A DNA stretch of 64,000 nucleotides, from contig NZ_SIJB01000007.1 of NCBI RefSeq assembly GCF_009910845.1, forward strand, positions 124,001 through 188,000. The letters are read 5' to 3'. Of this stretch, positions 25,566-34,003 are shown piece after piece. The position numbers and the translations under genes are program-made. The DNA is from Chengkuizengella marina (lineage in GTDB: Bacteria; Bacillota; Bacilli; Paenibacillales; KCTC-33759). The notes beneath the pieces were generated by a model. It had not been told where the DNA came from and did no database searches. It saw only the letters and a list, made by a program, of their open reading frames with translations. Positions within the stretch are counted from its first letter, which is position 1. Every line of letters starts with the position of its first letter.

Positions 25566-27764
25566 TTAACTTTTTCTAATACAAATCTTAATTATGTCTT
25601 TTCCAACAAATTTATAAGCTACTTGTTCATTTGTTACAGGATGTGTACCAAAGTTTTGCGTTTTAGCAAATACTTCACACAATACACTTGAACCTGTGAT
25701 TGTAAAAGAGTCATCCTCATTAGCATCTTCTCGATTAATTATACATTGGAAAGGAAAATCATCAGTAATGATATTTTCTTCTTCAACCCCGTTATCTAAG
25801 ACTGCAGTATAGGTGATCGTCTTCTGAATAAAACCATTAATAATCACTTTTTCAGGACATACTTTTTCTATCTCAGCAAAGATTTGATTACTACTAGAAA
25901 TAGTTGCATTATTTAGTGCAGGTGGTATTAACTGAGTATTTCCTTCAACAACAACCTCACAACAAGTTTGTGGGTTATTATCAATAATTGGACCAGAGAC
26001 TACCTTCATTGGTCTCATCATCTCATTATCTTCATGGTCTAAAATATGGCAGTGCCATACATACCCAGGGCCAAAAGTGGGATCAAATGGAAATTGATTT
26101 AATCCAGGTTTGGAACCTCCAGTTTCAACATTTTGTGGTGTAAAACGTAGTCGAAGTATGGTCACTTCATTTGGGTTTGCTCGAACAGTATCCTTCCATC
26201 CTTGCTCATTCAAATCTGGCTCTATAGGTTTGCCTATAAGATAATCTTCAACATCTAAGGGTATCGTTGGATGTTGAAGCGGGGGCTTGCCATTTAGACT
26301 TTCCCAATCCGCTAAATATCTTTCAGCGTCAAAAAGCTGACGACTGACTAATTGAAACTGTATCAAGTGTACGTGAATAGGATGGGTAGCTGCTGTAATG
26401 TTAGCTAACACCCAATCCACTGTTGATCCGACCTGTGGCAATTCTGAGATGGGAGAAGCCCACTTTTGACCGTCTAACAATAATTCTATAGGGCCTGGAT
26501 CTGTTTCTTCACGTACTACATTTAGAGTTAAGGTTTGTTTAGGAACATCCGGAATTAATTGCGGTATTTCATTTAGTATTGGTGGAAGAATTACAGGTTT
26601 CTCTGAAGGTGTATCAAGGACAGTGAACTGCATAATTTGCCCCGTTGTCTCTGGATCTGGACGATCACCACCAGGGAAAGGAGCAAAAGCGTCGTTAGTT
26701 ATAATAATTTTAGTTCCGGGATCTTGTTTTGAAAAATCAATTAATACGTCAGCGCGCTCTGCTGGAGCAATTAGAATTTCAGTCAGTTCCACTGGACAAC
26801 GTAAAAATCCTCCATCGGAGCCAATCTGCATAAATGACTGACCATTAGATAGCTTTAAATTATAGAATCGGGAATTTGATCCATTGTTAAACCTGATACG
26901 ATACTGTCTTCGTTCAACGTTGAGGTTTGGCCAAACCTTACCGTTAACCATAATGACATCACCTAAAAAATCATTAACCCAATAAGGATGAGCATCAGGA
27001 TTAACACCGATGTTAGGGAATAATAATGAACCATCTTTATTAAATGAACGATCCTGAATAACGATAGGGATTTCAAAAGGTCCACTTGGAAGAAGAGGCT
27101 CTATTATATTATTAGGATCTCTTAGCAAATAGAATCCAGCTAAACCTGCAAAAACATTAAGTCGTGTGATACCAAGAGCATGGGCATGGTACCAAAGGGT
27201 AGTAGGTTCTTGTTGGTTTGGATACGTATAGCGAGATTGAATGAAGGCAGGACCTGTTTTTTCTTCTCCTGCTGTAAACCACGAATCTGGACCTCCATCT
27301 GAATCAGATCTAACTTCTCCACCGTGCAGATGAGTAGTTACAGGAACTGGACTTTGTGCTAGTGGATATCCTGGTGGAAAAGGTTGAAATGGTGGTTCTG
27401 GTGTGGGTATATTATTGGGATTTGCCCAATGTAGAGTCGGATCCACTGGAAGAAAATGTGGATCAGTAAGGTTATTTACCCACTGAACATTTATTGGGAT
27501 TCCTCTTACAGCTTCAAAGGTAGGGCCTGGTGTACTACTAAAACATGATCCGTCTTCAATAATTCCCTCATAACCCCACACAAATGTCTCAGGAAATCCA
27601 GGTGGAAGAAGTTGTTGTTTAAATGCAGTTATAAACACTGTATAATTATGGCTTAGTTCTTCATTTGTAGATGGATCCCTTACAATGGTAGGTTTAAATA
27701 CAGAGGGCACCTCTACTTGATTCACATATTTAGGAATTGATCTAGGATCTAAAGGATGAGTCAT
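25566..27764 (-). CDS. CotA-like multicopper oxidase with C-terminal SPOCS-like domain
   Basis: 732 residues, with no signal peptide. Residues 1-590 are a three-domain multicopper oxidase close to spore-coat CotA. Copper sites: HLHGG (His145, His147), WYHAH (His193, His195), HPIHVH (His461, His464, His466), HCHILDHE (His571, Cys572, His573, His577) and axial Met582. The YHDHA of CotA is YHAHA here. CotA oxidises phenols and bilirubin with O2. After about residue 600 there is an extra part of about 130 residues: a CC pair, then VCPEKVIINGFIQKTITYTA and FPFQCIINREDA, ending in a beta-rich stretch. This resembles the SPOCS (DUF3794) domain of spore-envelope proteins, an inference from pattern. 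SD TAGGAGG precedes the ATG. Confidence 0.92.
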   Translation of the reverse strand: MTHPLDPRSIPKYVNQVEVPSVFKPTIVRDPSTNEELSHNYTVFITAFKQQLLPPGFPETFVWGYEGIIEDGSCFSSTPGPTFEAVRGIPINVQWVNNLTDPHFLPVDPTLHWANPNNIPTPEPPFQPFPPGYPLAQSPVPVTTHLHGGEVRSDSDGGPDSWFTAGEEKTGPAFIQSRYTYPNQQEPTTLWYHAHALGITRLNVFAGLAGFYLLRDPNNIIEPLLPSGPFEIPIVIQDRSFNKDGSLLFPNIGVNPDAHPYWVNDFLGDVIMVNGKVWPNLNVERRQYRIRFNNGSNSRFYNLKLSNGQSFMQIGSDGGFLRCPVELTEILIAPAERADVLIDFSKQDPGTKIIITNDAFAPFPGGDRPDPETTGQIMQFTVLDTPSEKPVILPPILNEIPQLIPDVPKQTLTLNVVREETDPGPIELLLDGQKWASPISELPQVGSTVDWVLANITAATHPIHVHLIQFQLVSRQLFDAERYLADWESLNGKPPLQHPTIPLDVEDYLIGKPIEPDLNEQGWKDTVRANPNEVTILRLRFTPQNVETGGSKPGLNQFPFDPTFGPGYVWHCHILDHEDNEMMRPMKVVSGPIIDNNPQTCCEVVVEGNTQLIPPALNNATISSSNQIFAEIEKVCPEKVIINGFIQKTITYTAVLDNGVEEENIITDDFPFQCIINREDANEDDSFTITGSSVLCEVFAKTQNFGTHPVTNEQVAYKFVGKDIIKICIRKS

Positions 27765-27874
27765 TTTTTACCTCCTAAAATTAGTAATTAATAACTTAAA
27801 TAGGAAAAAATGTATCTAATAAAAATATATGAATTATAAATCTCGACATTCGTGTCAAAGAAATTTTTTTAATC

Positions 27875-28047
27875 ATGAGAATTATTAGTGAACGTACCAA
27901 AGCTGGTTTAAGGGATGCTAGATCAAGAGGACGAGAGGGAGGTAGACTTTTTAAAGATCTGAAAAAGTAAAGATGGGTTTAAAACTATACGATAGTAGGC
28001 AGTATAACCCTTTAGAATCGGATAAAAGTATAAATTGGCAAGGTTAG
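27875..28047 (+). pseudogene. Serine recombinase (resolvase) C-terminal relic
   Basis: The frame at 27875-27970 reads ISERTKAGLRDARSRGREGG, the conserved hinge of Tn3-type resolvases and invertases (SERTKAGLxAARARGRxGG). At 27967 the reading continues one base back as VKMGLKLYDSRQYN, which fits the helix that follows in such proteins. Nothing of the catalytic domain with its nucleophile Ser is left. It is a truncated and frameshifted remnant of a site-specific recombinase, evidence of a past mobile element here. Confidence 0.75.
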
Positions 28048-28093
28048 ACTATTTTTTTTAGTTAAGTAGCAGTACTGTACTTTTTGGTTTAAA

Positions 28094-28122
28094 GAAGGAA
28101 GGGAATTGAATTCCCTTCCTTC
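28094..28122. other. Perfect 13-bp hairpin without T-run
   Basis: GAAGGAAGGGAAT, loop TGA, ATTCCCTTCCTTC. It is stable, but neither side carries a T-tract, so it is not a classic terminator. It could be part of a mobile-element end near the resolvase relic, or a processing signal. The rest of 28048-28327 has no gene. Confidence 0.5.
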
Positions 28123-28327
28123 CTATAAATATGATTATTTGATCATATAAATGAGAATCTTACCCAAATATCATGTAAATTTAAAATGCTATGATATTAT
28201 TTATTTATTTTGCCCTTTGAGAGACTTTCTAAATCTTTTTTAACTAACCATATAAATGATGTGATTTGTTTGAAACTCTTACACTGTAATCTCTATAAAA
28301 CCTTTTTAGTTATAGTTTTTATGTGAA

Positions 28328-29122
28328 TCAATTTCCAGTAACAGTAACTTCATAATGAACAGACTCTTCATCAGTTTCCCAAGTATATACACTAAGTCTG
28401 TATTGCTCTTCTGGGATAAGATCATCTATTTGTTGACTATTATATTGAGAATCCACCCAAGCTACCATTTGATCGTCTTCATCGAAAAGAATCCAGTTGA
28501 TGGGAGCATTTCCTTCAATCACTTGTAAGTCAACTATTATAGAGTCTACTAAAGGAATGATTTGATAGTCTACGCGGTCATCTTCTCTATCTAAAATCCC
28601 TCTCTTATCAAGCAGAATATCTTTTTGTAAATAAAATTCAAAGGATTTTGTGATATCTACAGTACCACCATTAGCTCTTAAAGTTGCATAAATAGTAAGG
28701 ACTCCATTCGTAAATGTTCCTTGTTGTTCAACGATATCAGAAACCCTGCTGATGTTATCGCCACCAAGGATAATGCTCTCTTCTTGTCCATCCTCAGTAT
28801 ACAATAACCATTCAGCACGAATAGATTCACTGGTTCTTGGTGGAGGAGTAGTATCATCGGGACCTCTAGGAGCTCTAATGACATATGCTTCTCCATCTAT
28901 ATTTAATATTGTATTTAGATCATTTAAAGTTACTGTTCCGCTAGCTTCAACACAACCTTCATGTGTTTCGGAACTGTAAGGAACTCTGATTTCTTCACAA
29001 ACATCAATCAAAAAACTCATTGGTTCCCCAGCAGGTGCAGTAGCTGCAGATGCTGAAATAGGAAGAGATACAACGAATAAAGAGATAATGACAAACAATT
29101 TAAACTTACTATATTTATACAT
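28328..29122 (-). CDS. Secreted protein of unknown function
   Basis: 264 residues. A Sec signal peptide (1-26, cleavage after SASA) is followed by a mature acidic protein with no helix-rich or membrane parts. Two Cys (CEEIRVPYSSETHEGC) could form a disulfide. A Pro-rich stretch (PDDTTPPPRT) lies near residue 90, and the second half looks beta-rich (pre-peptidase-like ending YEVTVTGN). I do not recognise the family. SD GAAAGGTGAG precedes the ATG. No clear terminator is seen downstream. Confidence 0.75.
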   Translation of the reverse strand: MYKYSKFKLFVIISLFVVSLPISASAATAPAGEPMSFLIDVCEEIRVPYSSETHEGCVEASGTVTLNDLNTILNIDGEAYVIRAPRGPDDTTPPPRTSESIRAEWLLYTEDGQEESIILGGDNISRVSDIVEQQGTFTNGVLTIYATLRANGGTVDITKSFEFYLQKDILLDKRGILDREDDRVDYQIIPLVDSIIVDLQVIEGNAPINWILFDEDDQMVAWVDSQYNSQQIDDLIPEEQYRLSVYTWETDEESVHYEVTVTGN

Positions 29123-29529
29123 CAGTTCTCACCTTTCATATTTACAATTTTATAGAGATTTCAAGAGCATAAATCACATCACTTATTTGATTATGATTAA
29201 CCCCTTAATAAAATTACCTTAAATCACCTACTTTACAAAAAATATCCATATAACATGAAATGTAATGGTAAAATGGTTTGACCTTTTGTATTATAGTATT
29301 AATTGGTAAAAAACACAACTGGTTTGTTAAAATGTTTACAAATATTTAACAATTATTATTTTTCAAATATATAAATATTTAAAGAGTAATAGTTTTTAAG
29401 AATAGAAATTATGATGAGAATCATTGTTAGAATTGATGTGTTTGTTTCTGGATGTTATGATATAGAACAATAAATCAGTATTTACTTTTCACGAAGTTGT
29501 AAATTTTCAAATCTATGAGGTGCTTACAA
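29123..29529. other. AT-rich intergenic region between divergent genes
   Basis: It should hold the promoters of the secreted protein (minus) and the adenylyltransferase (plus). I see no gene. An ATGAT-GAGA-ATCAT palindrome at 29411-29424 is the only notable motif, and too weak to name. Confidence 0.4.
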
Positions 29530-30390
29530 TTGAGAAATGAAGATGTAGTAATGGGTCAAATTCTAACTTATGCAGAGAATAATGATATGGTTAGAGCAGT
29601 CATTTTAAATGGATCACGTGCTAATTCAAATATCAGAAACGATATATTTAGTGATTATGATGTTGTGTTTCTAGTGAAAGATCCTAAATATTTCGTTGAT
29701 CATCAGGAGTGGATTCAATATTTTGGTGAGACGATCATTATGCAACAAAATGATATCGATGAAGATAATGGTGTAGAATCTTATATATTTTTAATGATTT
29801 TTGAAGATGGAGTAAGAATAGATCTGTTGTTTCGTTCAATAGAGAAAATAGATAAGTGTATGGAAGATAGTCTTAAAGTAAAGCTTTTGGATAAAGACAA
29901 CATATTACCTGAATTCGAACCCGCAAATGAGGAGAAATATTATACACAAATCCCAACGAAACAAAAGTTTGATAAGGCTTGTAATAACTTCTGGTGGTGT
30001 TCAACTTATGTAGCTAAAAGTATTTGGAGAGATGAATTATCCTACGCAAAATATATTTATGATGTAGTCATGAAAGATCATATGCTTGATTTGATTTCTT
30101 GGTACATAGGTAGCAAAAATAATTGGAAAGTAAACACAGGTTCACTTGGTAAATATTACAAAAAATACTTACCTATAGAGTTATGGCACTCTTTTGAAAA
30201 AACATATTCTGGATCAAGTTATGAAGAAATTTGGGAGTCGCTTTTTGAAGCAGGAAAATTATTTAGAAAACTAGGGTTGGACACTGCAGAGCATCTTGGT
30301 TATGAATATCCAATTGAAGATGATGAAAAAGCAACTGAATATCTTAAAAAAGTAAAAGATCTTCCCAAAGACGCTATGACAATTGTTTAA
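29530..30390 (+). CDS. aadK: Aminoglycoside 6-adenylyltransferase-like protein (AadK family)
   Basis: 286 residues from TTG 29530 (SD GAGGTG at 29517-29522); this start aligns with the MR-x-E start of Bacillus AadK. Nucleotidyltransferase motif LNGSRANSNI followed by FSDYDVVFLV (the Asp pair binds metal), then EDGVRIDLLF. The C-terminal half has the NNFWWCSTYVAKSIWRDE and WYIGSKNNW patterns of the family. The enzyme would adenylylate streptomycin at O-6. Chromosomal homologues are often weak in resistance, so the phenotype is inferred. It is followed by a GNAT gene relic and another nucleotidyltransferase. Confidence 0.92.
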   Translation: MRNEDVVMGQILTYAENNDMVRAVILNGSRANSNIRNDIFSDYDVVFLVKDPKYFVDHQEWIQYFGETIIMQQNDIDEDNGVESYIFLMIFEDGVRIDLLFRSIEKIDKCMEDSLKVKLLDKDNILPEFEPANEEKYYTQIPTKQKFDKACNNFWWCSTYVAKSIWRDELSYAKYIYDVVMKDHMLDLISWYIGSKNNWKVNTGSLGKYYKKYLPIELWHSFEKTYSGSSYEEIWESLFEAGKLFRKLGLDTAEHLGYEYPIEDDEKATEYLKKVKDLPKDAMTIV

Positions 30391-30446
30391 TGCATCTATA
30401 ACACAAATTAATCAGGTTTTAAAATTTAGAAAGAAGGCAAAATTAT

Positions 30447-30885
30447 ATGGTTAAAGCTAGATTAATTCAACAAGATGAATTAGAAGATCTTTTATCTCTA
30501 TACAAATTTCTAAATCCACAAGACCCTGATCTTCATAAAGATGAACATTTACCATTGGAATGAGATCATGTTAGACGATTATATGAAAATTATTGTTGTC
30601 ACACATCAAGAGCAAATTGTTTCATCGTGTGTCTTAGTGATAGTTAAAAACTTAACTAGAAGTGCTAGACCATATGGATTGATAGAAAATGTAGTCACTC
30701 ATGAAGATTATAGAAAACAAGGATTTGGAAGGATGGTTCTAGATAAAGCCATTGAAATAGCACAACAAATGAATTGCTATAAATTAATGCTTTTAACTGG
30801 TTCAAAACGTGAAGAAATTCATCAATTTTATGAGAAGGTTGGATTTAAGAAAGGGTTGAAAACGGGATTTATGATTAGATATTAA
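30447..30885 (+). pseudogene. GNAT acetyltransferase broken by a frameshift
   Basis: ATG 30447 (SD AGAAGG) opens MVKARLIQQDELEDLLSLYK and stops at 30555-30557. Protein similarity resumes in the +1 frame from about 30550 (HWNEIMLDD) and runs to 30885 with the acetyl-CoA binding motif [16 protein letters not shown] and a typical end ([20 protein letters not shown]). Joined, they make a normal GNAT of about 145 residues. The break falls in the run between CATTTACC and ATTGGAATGAG. Either a real pseudogene or a one-base sequencing error. Confidence 0.85.
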
Positions 30886-30977
30886 CTTTAGTATCAAGCC
30901 TGTTATATTCAATTTTGATTATGGTTTATAGCTTTAATTTAATGGTTAAAAATTTAATTGTAAAATGAGGTATGATC

Positions 30978-31736
30978 ATGGACCCTTTTAAAATATTAAA
31001 TAAGATAATAGAAAGATATAAAAATATATTAGATGAAAATCTTGTAGGCATATATTTACATGGTTCTTTAGCAATGGATTGTTATAATTCTTCAAGTGAT
31101 ATAGATTTTTTAGTTGTAGTAAATAAACCTATCCCACTAAAAACAAAAAAAGAATTGATTAATGCCATTATCAATTTAAAAAATGTACCTCCAAAGGGAA
31201 TTGAAATGAGCATTATATTAGAGGAATATGCCCAGAAAATAGTTCATCCTACACCATTTGAACTTCATTATTCAAATTTTCATAGAGACAGATATTTATC
31301 TGATCATAATTATATATGCGGTGATTCTGAAGATCCAGATTTAGCAGCTCAGTTAAATATAGTTGTCCATAGAGGGATTTGTTTATATGGGAAAGAAATA
31401 GAAGAGGTATTTAATGAAGTACCGAGAGAAGTCTATATTAACTCTATATATTACGATGTTCGTAATGCAAAGAGTGAAATCCTAGAAGATCCTGTTTATA
31501 TTATTTTAAATTTGTGTAGAGTTTTATATTATTTAAAAGAAAACGTGATTTCTTCAAAACTTGAAGGTGGGGAGTGGGGTAAAAAAAACCTATCAAAACA
31601 GTATCGTAAAATTGTAGAAGATGCTTTGAAGGTATATAAGGATGACTTATCAGATTACGACTTTAATTATCAAATGTTAAATGAATTTGCCGATTATATG
31701 TTAATTGAGATCCATGAAATGATAGGAAGGACATAA
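30978..31736 (+). CDS. AadA-like nucleotidyltransferase
   Basis: 252 residues from ATG 30978 (GAGG at 30967-30970); the ATG at 30972 is too near the SD. Residues 20-50 show IYLHGSLAMDC then SSSDIDFLVVV, the GS-x9-DxD nucleotidyltransferase core. The C-terminal part matches the helical AadA_C (DUF4111) domain with ILNLCRVLYYLKE and the Lys/Glu-rich follow-on. Members adenylylate streptomycin and spectinomycin; chromosomal members often have unproven substrates. Together with the AadK-like gene it forms a small cluster of antibiotic-modifying-type enzymes. Confidence 0.85.
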   Translation: MDPFKILNKIIERYKNILDENLVGIYLHGSLAMDCYNSSSDIDFLVVVNKPIPLKTKKELINAIINLKNVPPKGIEMSIILEEYAQKIVHPTPFELHYSNFHRDRYLSDHNYICGDSEDPDLAAQLNIVVHRGICLYGKEIEEVFNEVPREVYINSIYYDVRNAKSEILEDPVYIILNLCRVLYYLKENVISSKLEGGEWGKKNLSKQYRKIVEDALKVYKDDLSDYDFNYQMLNEFADYMLIEIHEMIGRT

Positions 31737-31815
31737 TGATGGAATCAATAAATGAAGAGGATGATCAAATTATTAAAATAGATTTTCTGATTTGACTAAA
31801 GAATAATCACCCTCT

Positions 31816-32088
31816 TCAATTTCTGGATTCAAGCACACTTTGAAATGCTTGCCATAGATCCTTCTTCCTCTCAATTTCTTTATTTACAAGTTTTATTCCT
31901 CGATTATAACTTTCTTCATCTTTAAACCATGTAATTTGGATCCATTTGGAATGATTAGCGTTGTATATTATATGTACAGATTTCAAATCAATATGCTTTG
32001 CATAAATTGCTGCAGCTTTTTCTTGTATTTCTAAATATTCCTCTTCCTTATTTGGTTGTATACGATATTGATATATTTTTACAAACAC
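31816..32088 (-). CDS. Small antibiotic-biosynthesis-monooxygenase-like (ABM) protein
   Basis: 90 residues. The layout (FVKIYQYRIQPNKEEEYLEIQEKAA..., then KWIQITWFKDEESY and a C-terminal helix) fits a dimeric alpha/beta ferredoxin-like ABM fold. No signal peptide and no clear active site. SD GGGGGAATAATTTGTG lies just upstream. The role is unknown; the family includes haem-degrading and quinone monooxygenases. Confidence 0.65.
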   Translation of the reverse strand: MFVKIYQYRIQPNKEEEYLEIQEKAAAIYAKHIDLKSVHIIYNANHSKWIQITWFKDEESYNRGIKLVNKEIERKKDLWQAFQSVLESRN

Positions 32089-32357
32089 AAATTATTCCCC
32101 CTCCCAATATTTTTTGTTCCATTTACAACATATAATCTACCATTACTAATTCTTTTTTAAAGTATCAGTTACCTCCATTATGTTATGTAAAAGAATTTTA
32201 CCCAGTCACAAATAGATGTTTAAGCACCTAGAGATGATTTACATAGTAAAATGGTAATTTGGAAAAGATTTTTTAAAATCAAAATATATCTATGGATAAG
32301 CCATAATTTACATAATAGAACTCATTTAAATTTAAAAAAAGAAAAAATCATCTTGCA

Positions 32358-32381
32358 ATTCTACCTACTAATAGGTAGAAT
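32358..32381 (+). promoter_or_regulatory. Palindromic operator upstream of the SDR gene
   Basis: ATTCTACCTA-CTAA-TAGGTAGAAT is a perfect 10-bp inverted repeat 77 bp before the SDR start. A related half (TTCTACC...TTAGTA) occurs at the TetR gene start (33981-34003). Size and symmetry fit a TetR-family operator. The rest of 32089-32457 has no gene. Confidence 0.75.
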
Positions 32382-32457
32382 GTGTTTATGAGGTAGTGAA
32401 ATATTTATAAATACTATCCAAGTAAATTCATTTCTAATTATAAGGAGGAAATTATTT

Positions 32458-33228
32458 ATGTTATTTAAAGGCAAAGTTGTTATTATTGCAGGTGGAAGTT
32501 CAGGGATTGGAGAAGCTGCTGCTAAACAATTTATTGATGAAGGTGCTAAAGTAGTAATTAACGGTAGGAGAGAAAATTTACTCGTTGAGACAGCAAAACA
32601 GCTTGATCCAACGGGTGAAAATATCGCATATGTTGCTGGTGATATTAGCATGAAATCAACATCGGAAGAACTAGTGAAAAAAGCTGTTGATACTTTTGGG
32701 GGAATTGATGTGCTGGTAAGTAATACAGGGATTTTTAAACCAACCGGTTTTCTAGATCATAAAGAAGAAGACTTAAACAGTTATATTGATGTCATTCTTA
32801 AAGGTACGTTTTATACAGCACAAGTCGCAATACCTGAAATGAAAAAACGTGGAGGAGGAGCAATTGTGAATACAGGTTCAATGTGGGCAATCCAAGCCGT
32901 TGAAGCTACACCTTCAACTGCATATTCAGCGGCTATGGCAGGCAGACACGCCCTTACAAAAAACCTTGCTGTAGAATTCGCAAAAGACAACATTAGAGTG
33001 AATGCAGTTGCCCCAGCAGTCGTTGAAACTCCAATATATAATTCGTTCATGACAGAAGAGGAAGTATCCAAAACTTTACCTTCCTTTAATGAGTTTCATC
33101 CAATTGGAAGGAATGGACAACCAAGTGATGTAGCTGAAACAATTGTGTTTTTAGCTAGTGACAAGGCATCATGGATTACTGGTCAAGTATTACCTCTTGA
33201 TGGTGGTGCTACTTCAAGATTAAGATGA
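32458..33228 (+). CDS. Short-chain dehydrogenase/reductase with Met in place of catalytic Lys
   Basis: 256 residues. Rossmann signature IIAGGSSGIGEAAA (8-21), the VSNTGIF segment in place of NNAG, catalytic Ser141 and Tyr156, and C-terminal PLDGG. The YxxxK motif reads YSAAM: residue 160 is Met where the catalytic Lys normally sits (codon ATG, one base from AAG). The classical SDR mechanism needs that Lys, so activity is doubtful unless the subfamily uses another base. SD AAGGAGGAAA precedes the ATG. The operator upstream and a TetR gene downstream suggest inducible control. Confidence 0.92.
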   Translation: MLFKGKVVIIAGGSSGIGEAAAKQFIDEGAKVVINGRRENLLVETAKQLDPTGENIAYVAGDISMKSTSEELVKKAVDTFGGIDVLVSNTGIFKPTGFLDHKEEDLNSYIDVILKGTFYTAQVAIPEMKKRGGGAIVNTGSMWAIQAVEATPSTAYSAAMAGRHALTKNLAVEFAKDNIRVNAVAPAVVETPIYNSFMTEEEVSKTLPSFNEFHPIGRNGQPSDVAETIVFLASDKASWITGQVLPLDGGATSRLR

Positions 33229-33273
33229 TCATTATCTTTAAGCGTAAAGAGATTTACTAGAAATAATATAAGA

Positions 33274-33319
33274 AAAAACCAGTGTTGCTCTATAAACGAT
33301 TTTGAGCATACTGGTTTTT
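33274..33319. terminator. Bidirectional terminator between SDR and TetR genes
   Basis: AAAAACCAGT (33274-33283) pairs with ACTGGTTTTT (33310-33319), with inner GCTC/GAGC pairs. A/T tails lie on both sides, suiting both convergent genes. Confidence 0.8.
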
Positions 33320-33404
33320 AGTAGTTCATTAAGAGGTTAAAGCAGGATATCTTTACTTAAATTTCTTCATTCATTAATGCTTCCATGAAAGTAAGTTGAT
33401 AATG

Positions 33405-33974
33405 TCAAAGTGTTTTTAATAAATTGTTCACCATGGTATCGTATTGATCTATTTCTCCAGAAGCTCTAACCAACAATTGAGCGCCTTGTACAAAAGTCAG
33501 CAATAACCGAGATTGCTCTGATAAACTATCAGAAAAAGAAGAATCATCACTTGCATTTTTTTGAGCTAAGACCTTTTCAATCCATTTTTGATTATCTAGA
33601 AAAAAGCGATTGATATCATCACGGATTTCTTCTGGAAATGAAGATATTTCTGCTGCCATCATAGAACATAAACAAATTTTAGAATCATTTTCTAATGTCC
33701 TGCGATACAATAAGAAAAAAGATTTTAGTTTATCTAGTGGATCGCTAAATTGTTGATCGATTTGGTACAGGTTATTGAGAAATTCCTTATTATAGCGCTG
33801 TAGAACTGCTCGAACCAATTCTTGTTTGGTAGGAAAGTAGTAATGTATACTTGCTTTTTTTATGCCTATAATTTCAGCTATATCCGCATAGCTAAAACCA
33901 TTATAACCATATTTCTGAATAAGGTGACGTCCTTCATCTAATATTCTTTCTAAAGTACTATTATTTTTTTCCAT
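33405..33974 (-). CDS. TetR-family repressor
   Basis: 189 residues. The N-terminal HTH (about 8-55) has the TetR pattern RILDEGRHLIQKYGYNGFSY, ADIAEIIGIKKASIHYYFPTK, KQELVRAVL. The C-terminal domain resembles the YxaF/LmrA-like group (ICLCSMMAAE). It probably represses the convergent SDR gene and itself: its own promoter region has a half-match (33981-34003) of the SDR operator. The inducing ligand is unknown. Confidence 0.93.
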   Translation of the reverse strand: MEKNNSTLERILDEGRHLIQKYGYNGFSYADIAEIIGIKKASIHYYFPTKQELVRAVLQRYNKEFLNNLYQIDQQFSDPLDKLKSFFLLYRRTLENDSKICLCSMMAAEISSFPEEIRDDINRFFLDNQKWIEKVLAQKNASDDSSFSDSLSEQSRLLLTFVQGAQLLVRASGEIDQYDTMVNNLLKTL

Positions 33975-33980
33975 AATTAT

Positions 33981-34003
33981 ATTCTACCATTTAGTAAGTA
34001 AGT
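33981..34003 (-). promoter_or_regulatory. Second TetR operator, at the regulator's own start
   Basis: On the minus strand TACTAAATGGTAGAAT matches one half and the spacer of the SDR operator (TACTAATAGGTAGAAT). The other half is degenerate. It lies 7 bp from the TetR start codon, which suggests autorepression with lower affinity. Confidence 0.6.

Noticed and set aside
27765-27850. Sigma-K promoter of the multicopper oxidase
   Set aside because: A CATATATTT element exists, but the AC of the -35 is not at the right spacing.
29411-29424. Fur- or PerR-type box near ATGATGAGAATCATT
   Set aside because: Only a short palindrome (ATGAT/ATCAT) with poor match to the 19-bp consensus and no iron gene next to it.
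27875-31736. Active resistance transposon spanning resolvase relic and adenylyltransferases
   Set aside because: No intact transposase or recombinase and no terminal repeats were found, so only a past element can be claimed.
31754-31817. Terminator between the AadA-like and ABM-like genes
   Set aside because: GAAGAGGATGAT and ATCACCCTCTTC can pair, but the loop is over 40 nt and no T-run follows.
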